In this document: piece by piece, positions 29,374-41,900 of the stretch
Layout of the letters: each line of letters opens with the position of its first letter
How positions within the stretch are numbered: the stretch's first letter is position 1
Translations under genes and position numbers: made by a program
The notes under the pieces: generated by a model
Told to the model about the DNA's origin: nothing
Database searches by the model: none
What the model saw: only the letters and a program-made list of their open reading frames with translations
Origin: Nematostella vectensis
Taxonomy: Eukaryota > Cnidaria > Anthozoa > Actiniaria > Edwardsiidae
Length of the DNA: 64,000 bases
Reading direction: 5' to 3'
NCBI RefSeq assembly: GCF_932526225.1
Contig: NC_064041.1
Coordinates: forward strand, 7,833,042 to 7,897,041

Positions 29374-31643
29374 ATGCATTTCAGTGCTGGGGATAAAGTG
29401 ACCATTTTATTTGAAGGATGGAAAACCAACTCAGTAACAAGTAAGTAATGATTTTGTTTGAAACTAAACTCTTTTTAAAAAGTGACAAATTTATACTCAC
29501 GTGGTAAATCCGTATTGAAATTATCCTAATTTTTCTCTGGTTTATTTTATTTTGTCTTTCTGATAAAATGATAAAGTGTGATGAAGCAAAGTGGCCCACT
29601 TTGCATCATAATTACTGCATTGTTTTTTGGTCGACATTTTTATGCTTAGTCATGCCTCTATTGTTTACAGTGTTTCTCGTGATTCAAAGGCCAAGTACAC
29701 TTGTCAAGTCATTAGATCAAAGTTCCTATGTGCAAAATCCTGTTTTGGTTCTATTTCAAATATCAACTACAAATATTTGTTGTTATAAGAAAATTTCAAA
29801 TCTTTTTATTAGCCCTTCAAGATTTCCATAGATTTAAAACCTACTGAACATTTAAAACATTCCATAACCTATTTTTCTATTGCATTCTATTTTATAACAG
29901 TGCAACTAGTTAAATTGTGAACACCTAAAATATATGTGGAATGTTTATTGTAGACACTGAGACATGTTGAGACATGTTTCCAGTAGACTGTTTGAATATC
30001 TCGCGAGTGATTGGTCGGAACAAACATTCCATACATATTTCCGGTGTTCACGGTTTTCTTGGTCGCGGTGTAAGGGTACTCTGGGTGCCAAGATGTTATT
30101 TCACTAATAATCAATTCAGGCCCGTACCCAGGAGGCACCCCCCCCCACAACGGCCTAAGGTCCACTTTCGGTTCCCAATGGACGTGCTATTTGTAGACAA
30201 AATATAAAGCATAATCTAGATAATCTAGATGGCTCTGGTATGTAGCCAAATCCGACAATAAACGTCCCCACCCCCCCCCCCCCCCCCCCCCGGAAAAGTT
30301 AGGCCCACTTTTTCGGATTTCGCACCCCCCCCCAAGAAAAATCCTGGGTACAGGCCTGCAATTAATCATTGATGTGTTCTTTCAGGTGTTGTATATTTTG
30401 TTTATATAGATATTACTAAATATCATTTTTTTTTCAGGCATGGCCTTGTCAGTTCTGGTTGTCTTCTTCTTGTCTATTCTGTACGAGTTTCTCAAGGCAT
30501 TCAGGATTTATAAACCAAGAAATCAAAATAACCCAGAGGCCACCCTTCTATTGGCAAGAAATAGGAATGAAATTGGTCTAGAAAGAAGACCACCCAAAAG
30601 GTAAATACATCCATGAGAGTGGTGCTTTTCATTTCAGTTTCAGTTTCATTTCTTGGTACTGTAGGGCTAATTTCTTTACACAAGTTTCAATAAGGAAAAT
30701 AAACATCAATAAATAAATGAATTGATTAATTAATTTTTTAATTTGTCAATGTGGCATCATTGCCTGAGTGGCACAGAGTTAATATTTATAATTTCATTAG
30801 ATAGTCTGTTACATTTTGGAATTGATCTTGGGAAATAAAAATATTTGTTAACATTTGGGTGAGGAGCTAGAACATCAAGTTTTGGATTATTTGCCAATCT
30901 AGTTGTAGTTCTTGAAAACTTGAAATGAGTTGGTTTTCTATAATATTTTTGATTACTGAAAACTGATGTTCATGGTAATTGGACAGTAAACAAAACTCTT
31001 GTGGTATTATATTTCATTTATGCTCTTGATAAAACAAAGAAAAGTAAAGCGGTGCCACTGTACTATTTCAAGTTCAATTTTTAATGGCAATTAGATAGTC
31101 CAGGGGTGTTTCCTAAATGCCAATATGCATATTAACAATTTAAAAAAAACACACGAATATTTTAGAAAATACTATTAATTGATTATTATACTTTTATTGA
31201 GTAGAATACCTGGAAATTAAGAACCTGTAACGCATAAATTTGTTATCTTGTACACCATTTATATAAGAATCTTACAGTAAATGTATAAGAAATTGTCCAA
31301 AAATGTTTAGGCTACCTTGTAAAAAGCAGGTTCTTAGTTATAGACTAAACTACTCACCCATTTATGTGATCATAATATTAACAATTTTTTTCATTTTAAA
31401 TTCAGCCTTGGACAACATTTAGAAGACACCTTCTTCTTTCTGCTCAACTTTATCTTTGCATATTTCTTGATGCTGGTTGCAATGACGTGTAATGCCTGGC
31501 TCTTCTCCTCCATAATCTTGGGATGTGGCTTGGGGTACTTCTTTGCCCAGCCACTGTGCAAGCATTACCTTACAGATAATCCTGAACCGAGAATGAGAAC
31601 ATATGGCTTGACAGATGGCCCTGGCCCTGGCCCTGTGATATAA
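29374..31643 (+). CDS. CTR-family copper transporter without Met-rich N-terminus
   Basis: Exons 29374-29440, 30438-30600 and 31406-31643 join in phase (1, 2) to 468 nt, 155 aa. Exon 1 (MHFSAGDKVTILFEGWKTNS) parallels exon 2 of the neighbouring CTR1, with the same 67-nt length and the same intron phases. TM1 is MALSVLVVFFLSILYEFLK. TM2 has the M-x3-M motif in AYFLMLVAMTCN and TM3 has GCGLGYFF. The C-terminus is longer than in CTR1, ends GPGPGPVI and lacks HCH. The ATG directly follows a good acceptor (TATATCATCTTAG), so an upstream exon exists and may be non-coding or carry an extra N-terminus. Without the Met-rich ectodomain it resembles CTR2/SLC31A2 in build, but orthology is not shown. Confidence 0.88.
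30117..30358. mobile_element. MITE with CAGGCCCGTACCCAGGA ends, copy 1
   Basis: Left end CAGGCCCGTACCCAGGAGGC; right end ATCCTGGGTACAGGCCTG. It contains long C-runs and TTTTTCGGATTTCGCACCCC. Copy 2, in the opposite orientation, is at 40362-40619. It lies in an intron of the CTR-like gene. Confidence 0.8.
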
Positions 31644-33820
31644 TATTGCCAACCACATCTCACTGCTGGGAAATGACAGGGACTGTGCAATAGGATATAT
31701 AAGGCTCTTTAAAGATTTGCCTTCACTAGGACGCAAGTGCAATGCTGGCCAGGGGAAGAGGGGAAGAAGGGGGGGGGGGGGGAGGCTAGGGGGACACTCC
31801 CATAAAAGCAGACAGGGGTAATCATTAGCAAAAAAATTTTTTAACCCTAAGTGCTTTGGGTGTGGCCAACAGCAGTTCTTACCCCTAAGAGATAGCATAC
31901 ATTAGGTGCCTTAAATCAAATTTCTAAATCTAGAGAAAGCACTAAAAACAAACACATTTTAAGTATTTTTCATCAAGTCTTCAAGTCCTAATGTTAAAGT
32001 TTATTATTAGGTGTGGTTTAAGTAAATTTCTAAACACCTAAGAGAAGGCACTAAAAATCACATTTTCAGTATTCGACAAACATTTTCAGTATTCCTCAAT
32101 TTTATTGCAGTCCTCTTAAAAGTCACTGCCATCAAATACATGTCTATTCTGAGAACTTGTAGGAGTGCTGTAGCAGGGGTGAATACAGGGGGCGGAGGGT
32201 AGATTGGGTGGATATCCACCCCCCTTTTTGAGCCAAAAAAAAGTCACTTTGTTTGAAAAAACTACGGAAAAGGTATGGTCCATGTTCCATCGCATGCTTG
32301 ACTTTGCTGACACGACAAATTCATTTCGGCTTGAAGTATTGTTAGATCTATGTGACCTACCAAGAACCACTGGATCAGATACAAGCCCTCTATGCAGCCT
32401 TTATCCACCCCTCATTTTGAAATCCTGGATCCGCCCTTGTGTGGCATAGTCTTCAAGTCCTGTTGTTATTGGATAGGATGATCTCTAAGGGTTTGGTAAA
32501 TAGCGGCTGGTAAAATTTTATACCTTAAAAGATTGGACAATCACACACCCCTAATTCACAAAATTATTCAGGTCCAGAGACTAGTAGAGTGTATTTTTAC
32601 AAATAATAGCTTTATGATTTTTTGTGTATAGAATATTGAATTCCAAAAGACAAACCCCTTTCATGTTTATTCATTTCTAGGATAAAAGCATTTAATGTGT
32701 TCTGAGCAAAGCTCCCAAAAGATAACACTGTTAAGTCCATTCAAAGATTATTCAGGGCCAAAGACTGGTAGAGTATATTAGCTTTTTGGTCTGGAAAAAA
32801 AGGTGAATTCGAAAAGAATCCCCTGTCATGCTTATTCATCTCTAGGATAAAAGCATTAATTAAAACTGTTTGGAGCCAAGCTCTTATTGTGTGGCTAACA
32901 AATGTTGACTTTATACATGTAAAGTATCTACAGCTCATATATGTAGAAATAGAAAAAAAATGTTTAATTCATAGAATTAGTAGTATAGATCAGAAAACAA
33001 AGATTATTAGGATTTCAAATAGAAACTGAGAATATCAGCATTTGTAACAGATATACAAAAAAAAAAGTTATTTGCTATGCCTCCTCAAAAGCTATTCTTT
33101 GTTCTTAACACAATGACCCCTGGCCATTATTTGGTTAAAGAGTACAGTACCGATCACGAACATAGGGACACTGTTCACGAACAGTTTTCGTGAAATTTGC
33201 AAACGACGTTTGAGAGCGGTACTGTAGTTGCTGCCAACTTGTTTGGCTGCACATAGGTGGGGGGGGGGGGGGGGGGGGGAGGAATAGGGATACTTGTCCC
33301 AATTTTTTACGGGTCAAAATTGGGCCTCAGATATTATAAGGGCGTTTCTAAGAAAAAAGTACGCTTTTCTATACGAAATGTTATTTTTATGTTATGTTTG
33401 GAGAAAGAGGTGCTATGATCAATCATTTTTAGGGAGTAATTTTTGCTTGTGTGGTATTTTAAGGGTAGTATTTTTTGGTGTGCTGGTATTTTTTCATGGT
33501 ATTTTTCAAATTTTCAGACAAGCATCCCCTACCACTCATCCCGCCTGAAGAACTCCCCCTCCCCCCTTCCCCCACTGATTGAGAAGATGGTTAGCCTGTG
33601 CATGTAGGCATTGCTCACACCTGGTACAATCTGGTTGAGTGGTCAATCTGTTATCCCAATCTCACATATTTGGCGAGTTTAATATAGCTCATACAGGCAA
33701 TTATTGTTTTAAGATGATTGTGAATATTGTTTTACCTCGATTCGTCTGTTTAAAGCTTCCCTCCCCCCCCCCCCCCTCCCCCCCCCCCCCCTTCCCCGCC
33801 AAACCCCAAACCCTAACAAC
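31644..33820. other. Intergenic region, CTR-like gene to SCYL3
   Basis: No gene supported. It holds two local tandem duplications: about 31905-32085 (TTTCTAAA…AGAGAA…GCACTAAAAA twice) and about 32566-32890 (TTCATTTCTAGGATAAAAGC-like segment twice). A ~270-bp inverted-end fragment around 32170-32440 ends in GGATCCGCCC, and a ~90-bp palindromic MITE lies at 33142-33233 (AGTACAGTACCG…CGGTACTGTA). Long G- and C-runs lie near 33260 and 33770. Confidence 0.55.
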
Positions 33821-34066
33821 ATGTGCGTCTTTCCGGAAGCGGAAGAGAGAAGAACTTACCGCTGACCATAAAACGGCAGCTCATTTCAAAATGGAGGACC
33901 GACTCGAGTGATCGTGCGAATTTACGAAACACTAAATATAGCTTAGTAGAATAATAGATCTTAATACAGGCACAACCATGACGTAGCCCAAACTCATATC
34001 AAAACATTTACTGGGGCTGATACGTGAAACATTTCGCTATTCATTGTGCGGGTTTGTATAAGAAAG
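33820..34066 (+). promoter_or_regulatory. Candidate SCYL3 promoter and non-coding first exon
   Basis: CTTTCCGGAAGCGG is ETS-like and CAAAATGGAGG is YY1-like, both typical of TATA-less housekeeping promoters. The stretch ends in a strong donor, AAGAAAG|GTGAGT at 34066/34067. A short frame ATGGAGGACCGACTCGAGTGA would be an upstream ORF. This exon would splice to the acceptor before the SCYL3 start at 35980. It is inference from position and motifs. Confidence 0.35.
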
Positions 34067-35003
34067 GTGAGTTTTGTCTCTGTTGTAAAAAAGAAGTTTT
34101 TTGTTTTGTTTTATGAATTTGCATTATTTATTGCGAATGAATCGTAGAGTTTTGAAGTTAACTAATATTCAATTGAGCCTAATACAGTAATGATTAGATT
34201 TTCCAGTAAAGCATTAGGGTTAGTGGCTTTTCAAACAAATTAATTATTTGCCAGTGAATTGTGAAAACGAAAACATTAAAAAATGGCCAAGATTTGACAC
34301 CGTGGCTTATACATTTAAGAAGAGTTGATGATTATTCTTAGCAGAATTATTTCTGTACTCGACCATGTTAGATACTTAGTCGATCTTTCGGATATCATTA
34401 TTTAGGTAACGACTGCTGCTCTTTTTTTTACTTTGTTGTAAAGTACAGTAGATTGACTTTTGCATCTACAGTAACTCAATAGATATCAATTTCATGTTAT
34501 TTACAAAAAAAAAGTATAAAAGTATATGGCAGGAGAGGAAAAGGCCCAAAAGGTAGTTTTTTAGGGGGAGGGGGAGAGATGGTTTTTATACACAAGTATA
34601 GCGTATGGATTTGAATATGCACCCAAGCAATTTTATTATTTTTTTAGAGGGGGGGGGGGGGGGGGTGGGGGAGGAAGCTCACTGGATAGGAAACACTTAT
34701 TGGGAAGGGGGCGCTTATCTCATTTAGGGAGAAAATACCAGCTTTTTAATTGATAGAACTTCATTTGCCATAAACCGAAATGACGGTAAAAAGGTTTAGA
34801 CTAAATACATGGTTACATTAATGAAAGGGTTTTTTATTGTTTATCAATCGACAACAGTACTGTCTTCGTATAGTTGCTTTCATTGATAACTAAATTCTTG
34901 GGCAGCATCCTGGAAATTCACACAATTCAAGTGGTGCTTTTGTTGAGATGTTTTTTAGGGGAGGGGGCACTTCTTGGAGAGGAGATGGAGATGGGGCAAT
35001 AGT

Positions 35004-35256
35004 TTAAAGCCGCATTGTCACCAGTTCACTTCCAGAGGTCCGACGGAAACCTCAACCGTTAAAAGACAAAAAATCTATTAGAATCCGAGATATTTAACAT
35101 GCCATCCGCTCCAGATTATCAATCACATCCTCAAAGAAACTTCCAATAAACACACTGCTTTCAATATTTTAAAATATATTTCACGTTTTCCATTAAAATT
35201 CATCGGAGATTGTTACGTAATCGACCGGAAGTAAACTGGTGACAATGTGGCTTTAA
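35004..35256. mobile_element. TTAA-flanked 253-bp MITE, copy 2
   Basis: Begins TTAAAGCCGCATTGTCACCA, ends GACAATGTGGCTTTAA. The middle (AATCCGAGATATTTAACATG, CATCGGAGATTGTTACGTAA) matches copies 1 and 3. It is in the presumed first SCYL3 intron. Confidence 0.9.
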
Positions 35257-35439
35257 ATGAGGGCACTTATTTCTATGAATGGCAGGAAAGTGGGAAGTCC
35301 AAAGAATAATTATTTAAGAAGGACAGTATATGGCAGGAAAGAGGTAGTCCTAAAGATGTTTTTAGGGGGAGGGGGAAGGGTAGGTTTTCAGACTTAAGTT
35401 TGTATACTTTGTATAGTTTGCATAACATTCTATACATGG

Positions 35440-35990
35440 ATAAATATTGTAATTTTACATGGGTCAATAATGTGAATATTTCTTTACTAGGTTGTTATGG
35501 GAGCAGAATGGGTAAATACATGTAAATATACATAGATAAATATTGTAATTTTACATGGGTGAATAATGTAAATATTTCTTTACTATGTTGTTATAGGAGC
35601 AGAATGGGTAAATACATGTAAATATACATGGATAAATATTGTAATTTTACATGGGTGATTTAATGTAAATATTTCTTTACTAGGTTGTTATGGGAGCAGA
35701 ATGGGTAAATACATAAAAATATACATGGATAAATATTGTAATTTTACTTGTGGGTGAATAATGTAAATATTTCTTTACTAGGTTGTTATGGGAGCAGAAT
35801 GGGTAAATACATGTAAATATACATGGATAAGTTGTAATTTTACATGGGTGAATAATGTAAATATTTCTTTACTAGGGTGTTATGGGAGCAGAATGGGTAA
35901 ATACATGTAAATATACATGGATATAACTATTGTAATTTTACATGGGTGAATAATGTAAACATTTCTTTACTAGGTTGTTATGGGAGCAGA
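35440..35990 (+). repeat. ~96-bp tandem array carrying the SCYL3 start-exon boundary
   Basis: Six copies of a unit that includes TTTCTTTACTAG|GTTGTT followed by ATGGGAGCAGAATG. The ATGs are at 35497, (decayed, about 35593), 35690, 35788, 35882 and the genuine start at 35980. In upstream copies the start-codon segment is followed by GGTAAATAC, a possible donor. Each upstream copy would read MGAEWVN… and stop after about 20 codons. Each unit thus holds an acceptor, a start codon and a cryptic donor. Confidence 0.92.
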
Positions 35991-38900
35991 ATGTAGTGTG
36001 TATAAGGATTATGACCTTGAGGAGCCACTAGAAACTTCGTCATCTGACTGGGTGCTCTACCCCGCCCAGTCCAGAGGGGAGGGCCCTTCTACAAGAGTCT
36101 CTGTGTTTGTGCACAAGAAAAGCAAGAAAGAGAGGAAGCAAAAGGGAGGAGGACAAAAGTTTTCACAGGTACAATACTGTTTATTTAATAACAGTAGATA
36201 ACTCAGGTTTTTTAAGGGTCAAAATCACCCAATCCATAAAATAATGCATTGCAATGTTTTTTTTTCTTTAAATATGTGTATTTAGGGGAGTGGCCTCTAT
36301 CCCTAATGATATTACCAGATGAGGCATCATCTGCAATAGGCTTGGTATCATGAGCATCAACACTGCACTCAACTCCAGTGATCTGGAGACATAGAAGGAG
36401 CACCTAGCGTAGGATGTATGTAAGGGGAGTGGCCTTCACCCCTAATAATAGTATTAGCCACTATTGTGGTACAGTATCATCCACAATAGACTTGGTATCA
36501 TGAGTATCAACACGGTACTATAGAGTGCTCATCTCTAGTGATCTGGATACATAGAAGGAGCACCTAGTGTAAAAAGTCTTTAGATACATATAGGATGTAG
36601 TAATCCACATACAAGTTGTCCCCTTTTCTGCTCTTGTTTTGTGATCTGTAAATAGTTTGGTTCTCATGTTAATCCGATATTTACATATATAACAGATCCT
36701 CAAAGTACTGCGTCACCCTGCCATCCTTAAATACTACAGCTCCCACAATGGCTCTGATGAGGTTGCCATGGTTACAGAACCAGTTGAACCTTTGGAGCAT
36801 GTGTTAAATGACCTGGCTGTAGACGAGATTGTCGCTGGAATTTATAATATTGTCCAAGCCTTGGTGTTTTTGCATGATAATGGCGGATTATCTCACAACA
36901 GTGTAGGGCTGTCATCTGTTTACGTCAGTGTTTATGATGGAGCGTGGAAACTTGGTGGGATGCAGTGTGTATCCAAATTCACTGAAGTCACCAATGAGGT
37001 AAAACTATTGATCTAAAAGATCAAATATAGTAGATGAACAAAATATCCTTTAATATGGCTTTATTTGTTAGCGCTAAATAAGTTGTTTTTTGTTGTTGTT
37101 ATTTTGCTGCTACAATCCTGTGCACATGCTATGGTAGTTTCAAGTCAAATTTTCAATCAGTCAGTCATAAGTTATTTTTTTATTTAGTTTTTAGAAACTG
37201 CAAAGCCATTGCGAGACTCAAAGTCAATTACACCAGAGGAGAAGGTAAATGCTAGAGTGCAGACTTTGGCCAGAAATTGTAATTGTATGAGATGTTTTTC
37301 GGATTGATTATGAACTTTTGTTTTAGGAAAGGAAAGTTTGATTTTATCATGATTATTGAATTTTTTATGTATGGCTTAGATGCTTTTTTTTTGCCTTTTT
37401 AATGTTCAGAGATTTAGTAAATTGAAAAGTTCCAAACTTTACTAAGCCTTAGCTACAGTGTTTTATAGCAATTTTCCTCTTTATTTTTTAGGATGGCAAA
37501 ATATCACTTGTTCCTGAGGTTTATCACTCTCTGGATGCTTATGCCTTTGGCATGTTTGTCTGTGATGTGTTGGAAAGCAGACCAGACTTGATTGGTAATA
37601 ATAAGCAGTTGCCCTTAAAGCCCTTTTTTGTAACTTTAGCAGCTATATGGCCACTAAAAGTATCAATTTGTTCAATTGCATTTCTCTAGCTTTTTTAGGG
37701 GTTTGATTTTGTAAGCCAAAGCTTAAAATTAAAGTTTTTGGATAGATACATATGTGAAGCAAAGAAAAACGAATCAAGGAGAGGTGACCCCCTCTTCCCC
37801 TTATTGCAAGCTCTTTTTTTTCTGTTTTCAACTTCCTGTCTTGTTACACATGCATTCCTTTACTTGTCTTTACTAGTTGTTGTCTTTTTACAGGAAGTGA
37901 AAGTGACAGGTTTTCTGCCCTGATGCAAAACTCCTTTCTCCACAACACCCCTAAGGTACAGGGACAAAATTTTTGCTTTTTCCCTGGGTTGGTGGTGGTG
38001 GAGGGGGGGGGGGGGGAGTTTGCCTGGGATATTTTTTTTGTGTAGAAAACATCAATGTTTTAAGATTTCATGAAGAAAATAGGGTTGCAATGGTTACAGT
38101 AACTGACATGTTTCAGGTGTTCATTGTTTTCTTTTAAGAGGGTGAAGCCTAACTTTAACTTTGACTTTAAACACGAGGTTCCACTATCAAAGGGAGAGCT
38201 TCTCTCACCCCTGGGCTCGAATTTGCAATAATAATCATAACACTGCCAAGCTAGCAGTCACAAAATATATATGTCTCTTGTAAAATTGCTTATCTTAGAG
38301 CCTCAGTCGGCTGGAATAAAATTTTCCTTGCAAGGTACCAAGACAGTTGTGTTAAGAAATTGATAAATTGTTGATTTGCACTACACTCAGGTTTTCGGTG
38401 CAAAATTTTTAATTCTAACGCATCTGCATAAATTATTCCTGCGCTGTGATGAAGACGCTCGGTATAGCATTATTTTACTATAAACAGAACTGTTTTAGTT
38501 GGACAAGTCTAGAAGTGACATTTAATAGGGTTAAAATTTGAATTTAGCGCTCAGAGCAATTGTCCTGACATGTTGACTCATTGATGACTGATTGATAACT
38601 GATTGTTCTTGAGCCCGGGGGTGGGAGGAGCTTTCTCTTTTATAGCGGAACCTCGTGTTTAAGTACATTGATTGACAATGAAGACGTGCTCATTTGCAAT
38701 GGGTCGTCAACTGTATGTGCAGTGACCACATAAAGAAATATATCTGGCCTTACTCCGTGTGCGATAGGATCTTGAAGGCACAAGCCACTGTGGCTAATTT
38801 TAAGCCAAAGAAATTAGCTACACTGATGGGGAATTATAGCCATAACCGAGAAGCCAAAGCGAACAATTTTATCAAAATACCTTATTGGTCTCTTTAAATT

Positions 38901-41900
38901 CGCGTCATTTAAGCCCCGCTAAATCCCATTCCTTCGAACTTTAATATCGCAAAATTTAGTACACGTCAATTTCGCGATTTTAAAAGATTCGCGAAAATAA
39001 AGTGACGCCAAAATTAAGTGTCGCGAAAATAAGGATGCGCGACAATTAAGTGAGTACACAAGAAGCCTTTTGGGGGAATATTGGCCGTTTAATAAGCTTT
39101 ATGGAAACACCTTGTCTATTTAGTCATCTAATGTACATGTAGTACGGTAAGGCGTTGAGTTGGACTTGTATTTATATATTTTTATGAAACTAGATTTAGT
39201 CCACGCATCTTTCTGTTACTAATTGATTCAGTTTTGATGATTACAGCACATTTAATTCCATTAGTTTTGCTTGATTTTATTATCCCAAAATCGCGAAATC
39301 GCGAAAATAAAGTGATCTGGTTTTTACGAATATAGGAAAATTGCGAAAATAGTGTCGCAAAAATATCGCCATCTGAAAATCGCAAAATTTTGACGTCGCG
39401 AAAATAAAGTGTAGTAAGGTACCCTTTTTTAATGACAACCAAGACAATTACGATTAAAAGATTATGATTCTTAATTTTTTTCTCACAGGTTCGATGTCTG
39501 TAAATATGTTAGAAAATAGCATCAAGCACAATATGATTTCTACGGTTTTGGTTTGTTGTAAAGTTAATCAAATTCTCGGAGAAATTCGTTTTTGAATTTT
39601 TGCAAAATTGAAAATGATTTTACACCCAAATCGCAAAATCTCGCTATTTGTGGTTTGAGTAACATGTAAAATTGAAAAAGAAATAAAAACTACGCGGAGC
39701 TAGGAAACGGCAAAAAACGAGAGAGAGAGTTCATTCTTCGGCCTGTGTTTTTCCGATTTGCGATTTTCATCAGAACATTATCTTGACGTATTAGAAATAT
39801 GATTTCGAGGTAAAAGATCGTGATCCAAAATTTACGAGTATAGGAAACCGGCATTCGCCACCGTGGCGAACGTAGTTAGCAATAGAATTCGCCACATTGG
39901 GGAGGAATTCGCATTTTTTGAAGCCTTATTCTTAGAATATCTACTTAATCATGACAGCAAAATTACAAACTCTTCCTCCCACTTTATTGCAGATGAGACC
40001 GAAGCTCTGCACTTTACTAGACAATGAATTCTTCAAGTAAGTGGTAAAAATACATACATGTATGTCTATGCCTTTAACAGGTGCGTACACAGGGTGCGCG
40101 CGCACCCCCCTTGGTGGCCAAAAAGTGAGTCATTTCTTATCTATATTCAAATACTATGCTTTTTCCATATGATACCTATGACTGCGCACCCCCCCCCCCC
40201 CCCTCAGCAAATTCTGGGTATGCGCCTGTCACACTTCCATTCCAGACTGTACCGAAGCTTAATCAAGCAATGATGTATTCAACAACCCAACAGAGAGGAG
40301 AGGCGGAGCATACATTAGCCTTTCAGATCTCCCACACCCATTCCGCCCCCATGGGTACGTACAGGCCCATCCACAGGATTTTTCTTGGGGGGGGAAAGGG
40401 GGGTGCGAAATCCGAAAAACATTTTTCCGGGGATGCGGGAGGGGGGGGGGGGGGGGGGGCTGGAGGGGAGAGTTCTCTGATGCAAATCTGACCATCCCAG
40501 AAAAAAAAGGGATTTCTTTATGCCTTTGCAGTCTTTCAACGGCACGGTAATTGTCGGATTTGACTACATACCAGTTCGCACCCCCTGCACCCCCCCCCCC
40601 CCCCCTCGGTACGGGCCTGACGTAATACGGCACTGATTTTTCTTGTTTCATTCATCAAAACCACCATCAGAAAGCACCTTAAAATCCCTTTGCACAAACC
40701 CAAATGATAATGTGCCCCAATTGTTTGTTAGAAGGGGGTGGGGGCTTACAGGACTTTACGTCCCCCTTTGAAAACCTCCTGCTTTTTATTCGTAACAAGA
40801 TCGTGAAGTCGAAACTCATACTTGCTTTGTTAAAATATTTTAATATTTTTTTAGAAATGATTATCTGGATGTATTGTCTTTCCTGAACAATATCACAGTC
40901 AAGACAGATATAGACAAGGAGAAGTTCTTCTGGTAAGCCCTTATGGACTGCCTTTTTATCATTCTCATACAAATCCATCACTTCACCGTATCATTGCTAC
41001 AGCATTTTCACAACATGTTAAAACCTACCTTATTACATTTTCGCGACGTCAAAATTTCGAGATTTTGATATGGCGATATTTCGTGGTACTTTATTTTCGC
41101 GATTTCGTTACTTTCGTAAGAAAAGGTCATTTTATTCTCGGGATTTTGCGATTTTGCGACACTTAATCTTCGCGAATTTTTTAAAATCGCGAAATTCGAG
41201 TGACGCGAAAATAAAGTGTAATAAGGTATCTGTCTTAAAGAGCGACTCACAAAAGTAATAGAAGCATGTGAGAACCTTTCTTAATAAGTCATTTTTAGCC
41301 CTTAACCAGTTTTTGAACAATCTTTTCAATAAGCAAATGAGAATATACTGAAGTACATCTGAATAACCATATTTTTAGCTAAATGTCGGAGCCAGGCTTT
41401 AGACTAGAAATGGTTCATGCCCCTGGGAAGTTTCTTCCATGTTGTGTGTCAAAGCCGCATTATCACCAGTTTACTTCCGGTCGATTACGTGCCCCACCTC
41501 CCAGTAAAAAGCCTATGTAGCCTAGAAAATGGAAATTTTTTGCGTCCACACGCAGCGTATTGGAATTGTTTCAGCCGTCCACACGTATCCGGAAATTTAT
41601 GAAAACACAAATCCGCACGTATCCAGCGTAATTTCCGGCCATATCCAACAGAATGACGTCAAGTTTTCCGGATACGATAGTACACATGTATATACGTATT
41701 CTTATCGGATAAAAAAATCGTTTTCAAACCTTTCCGTTTACGGGTGGACGGGGTCTAAGAAAATGGAAAACTTGGTACATGACCCAGAGTTAGCGCTAAC
41801 CAGCGTTTCGGGAACGGAACTAATCTGGGGGTAAAAATTTAATCGTGGGTTAGGGTTAATTTACCCTGGGTTAGCGCAAATCGGCTTTTCAGGAACCGGC

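Noticed and set aside
31419..31898. 159-codon minus-strand frame
   Set aside because: It is antisense to the last exon of the CTR-like gene, which has clear transmembrane motifs on the plus strand.
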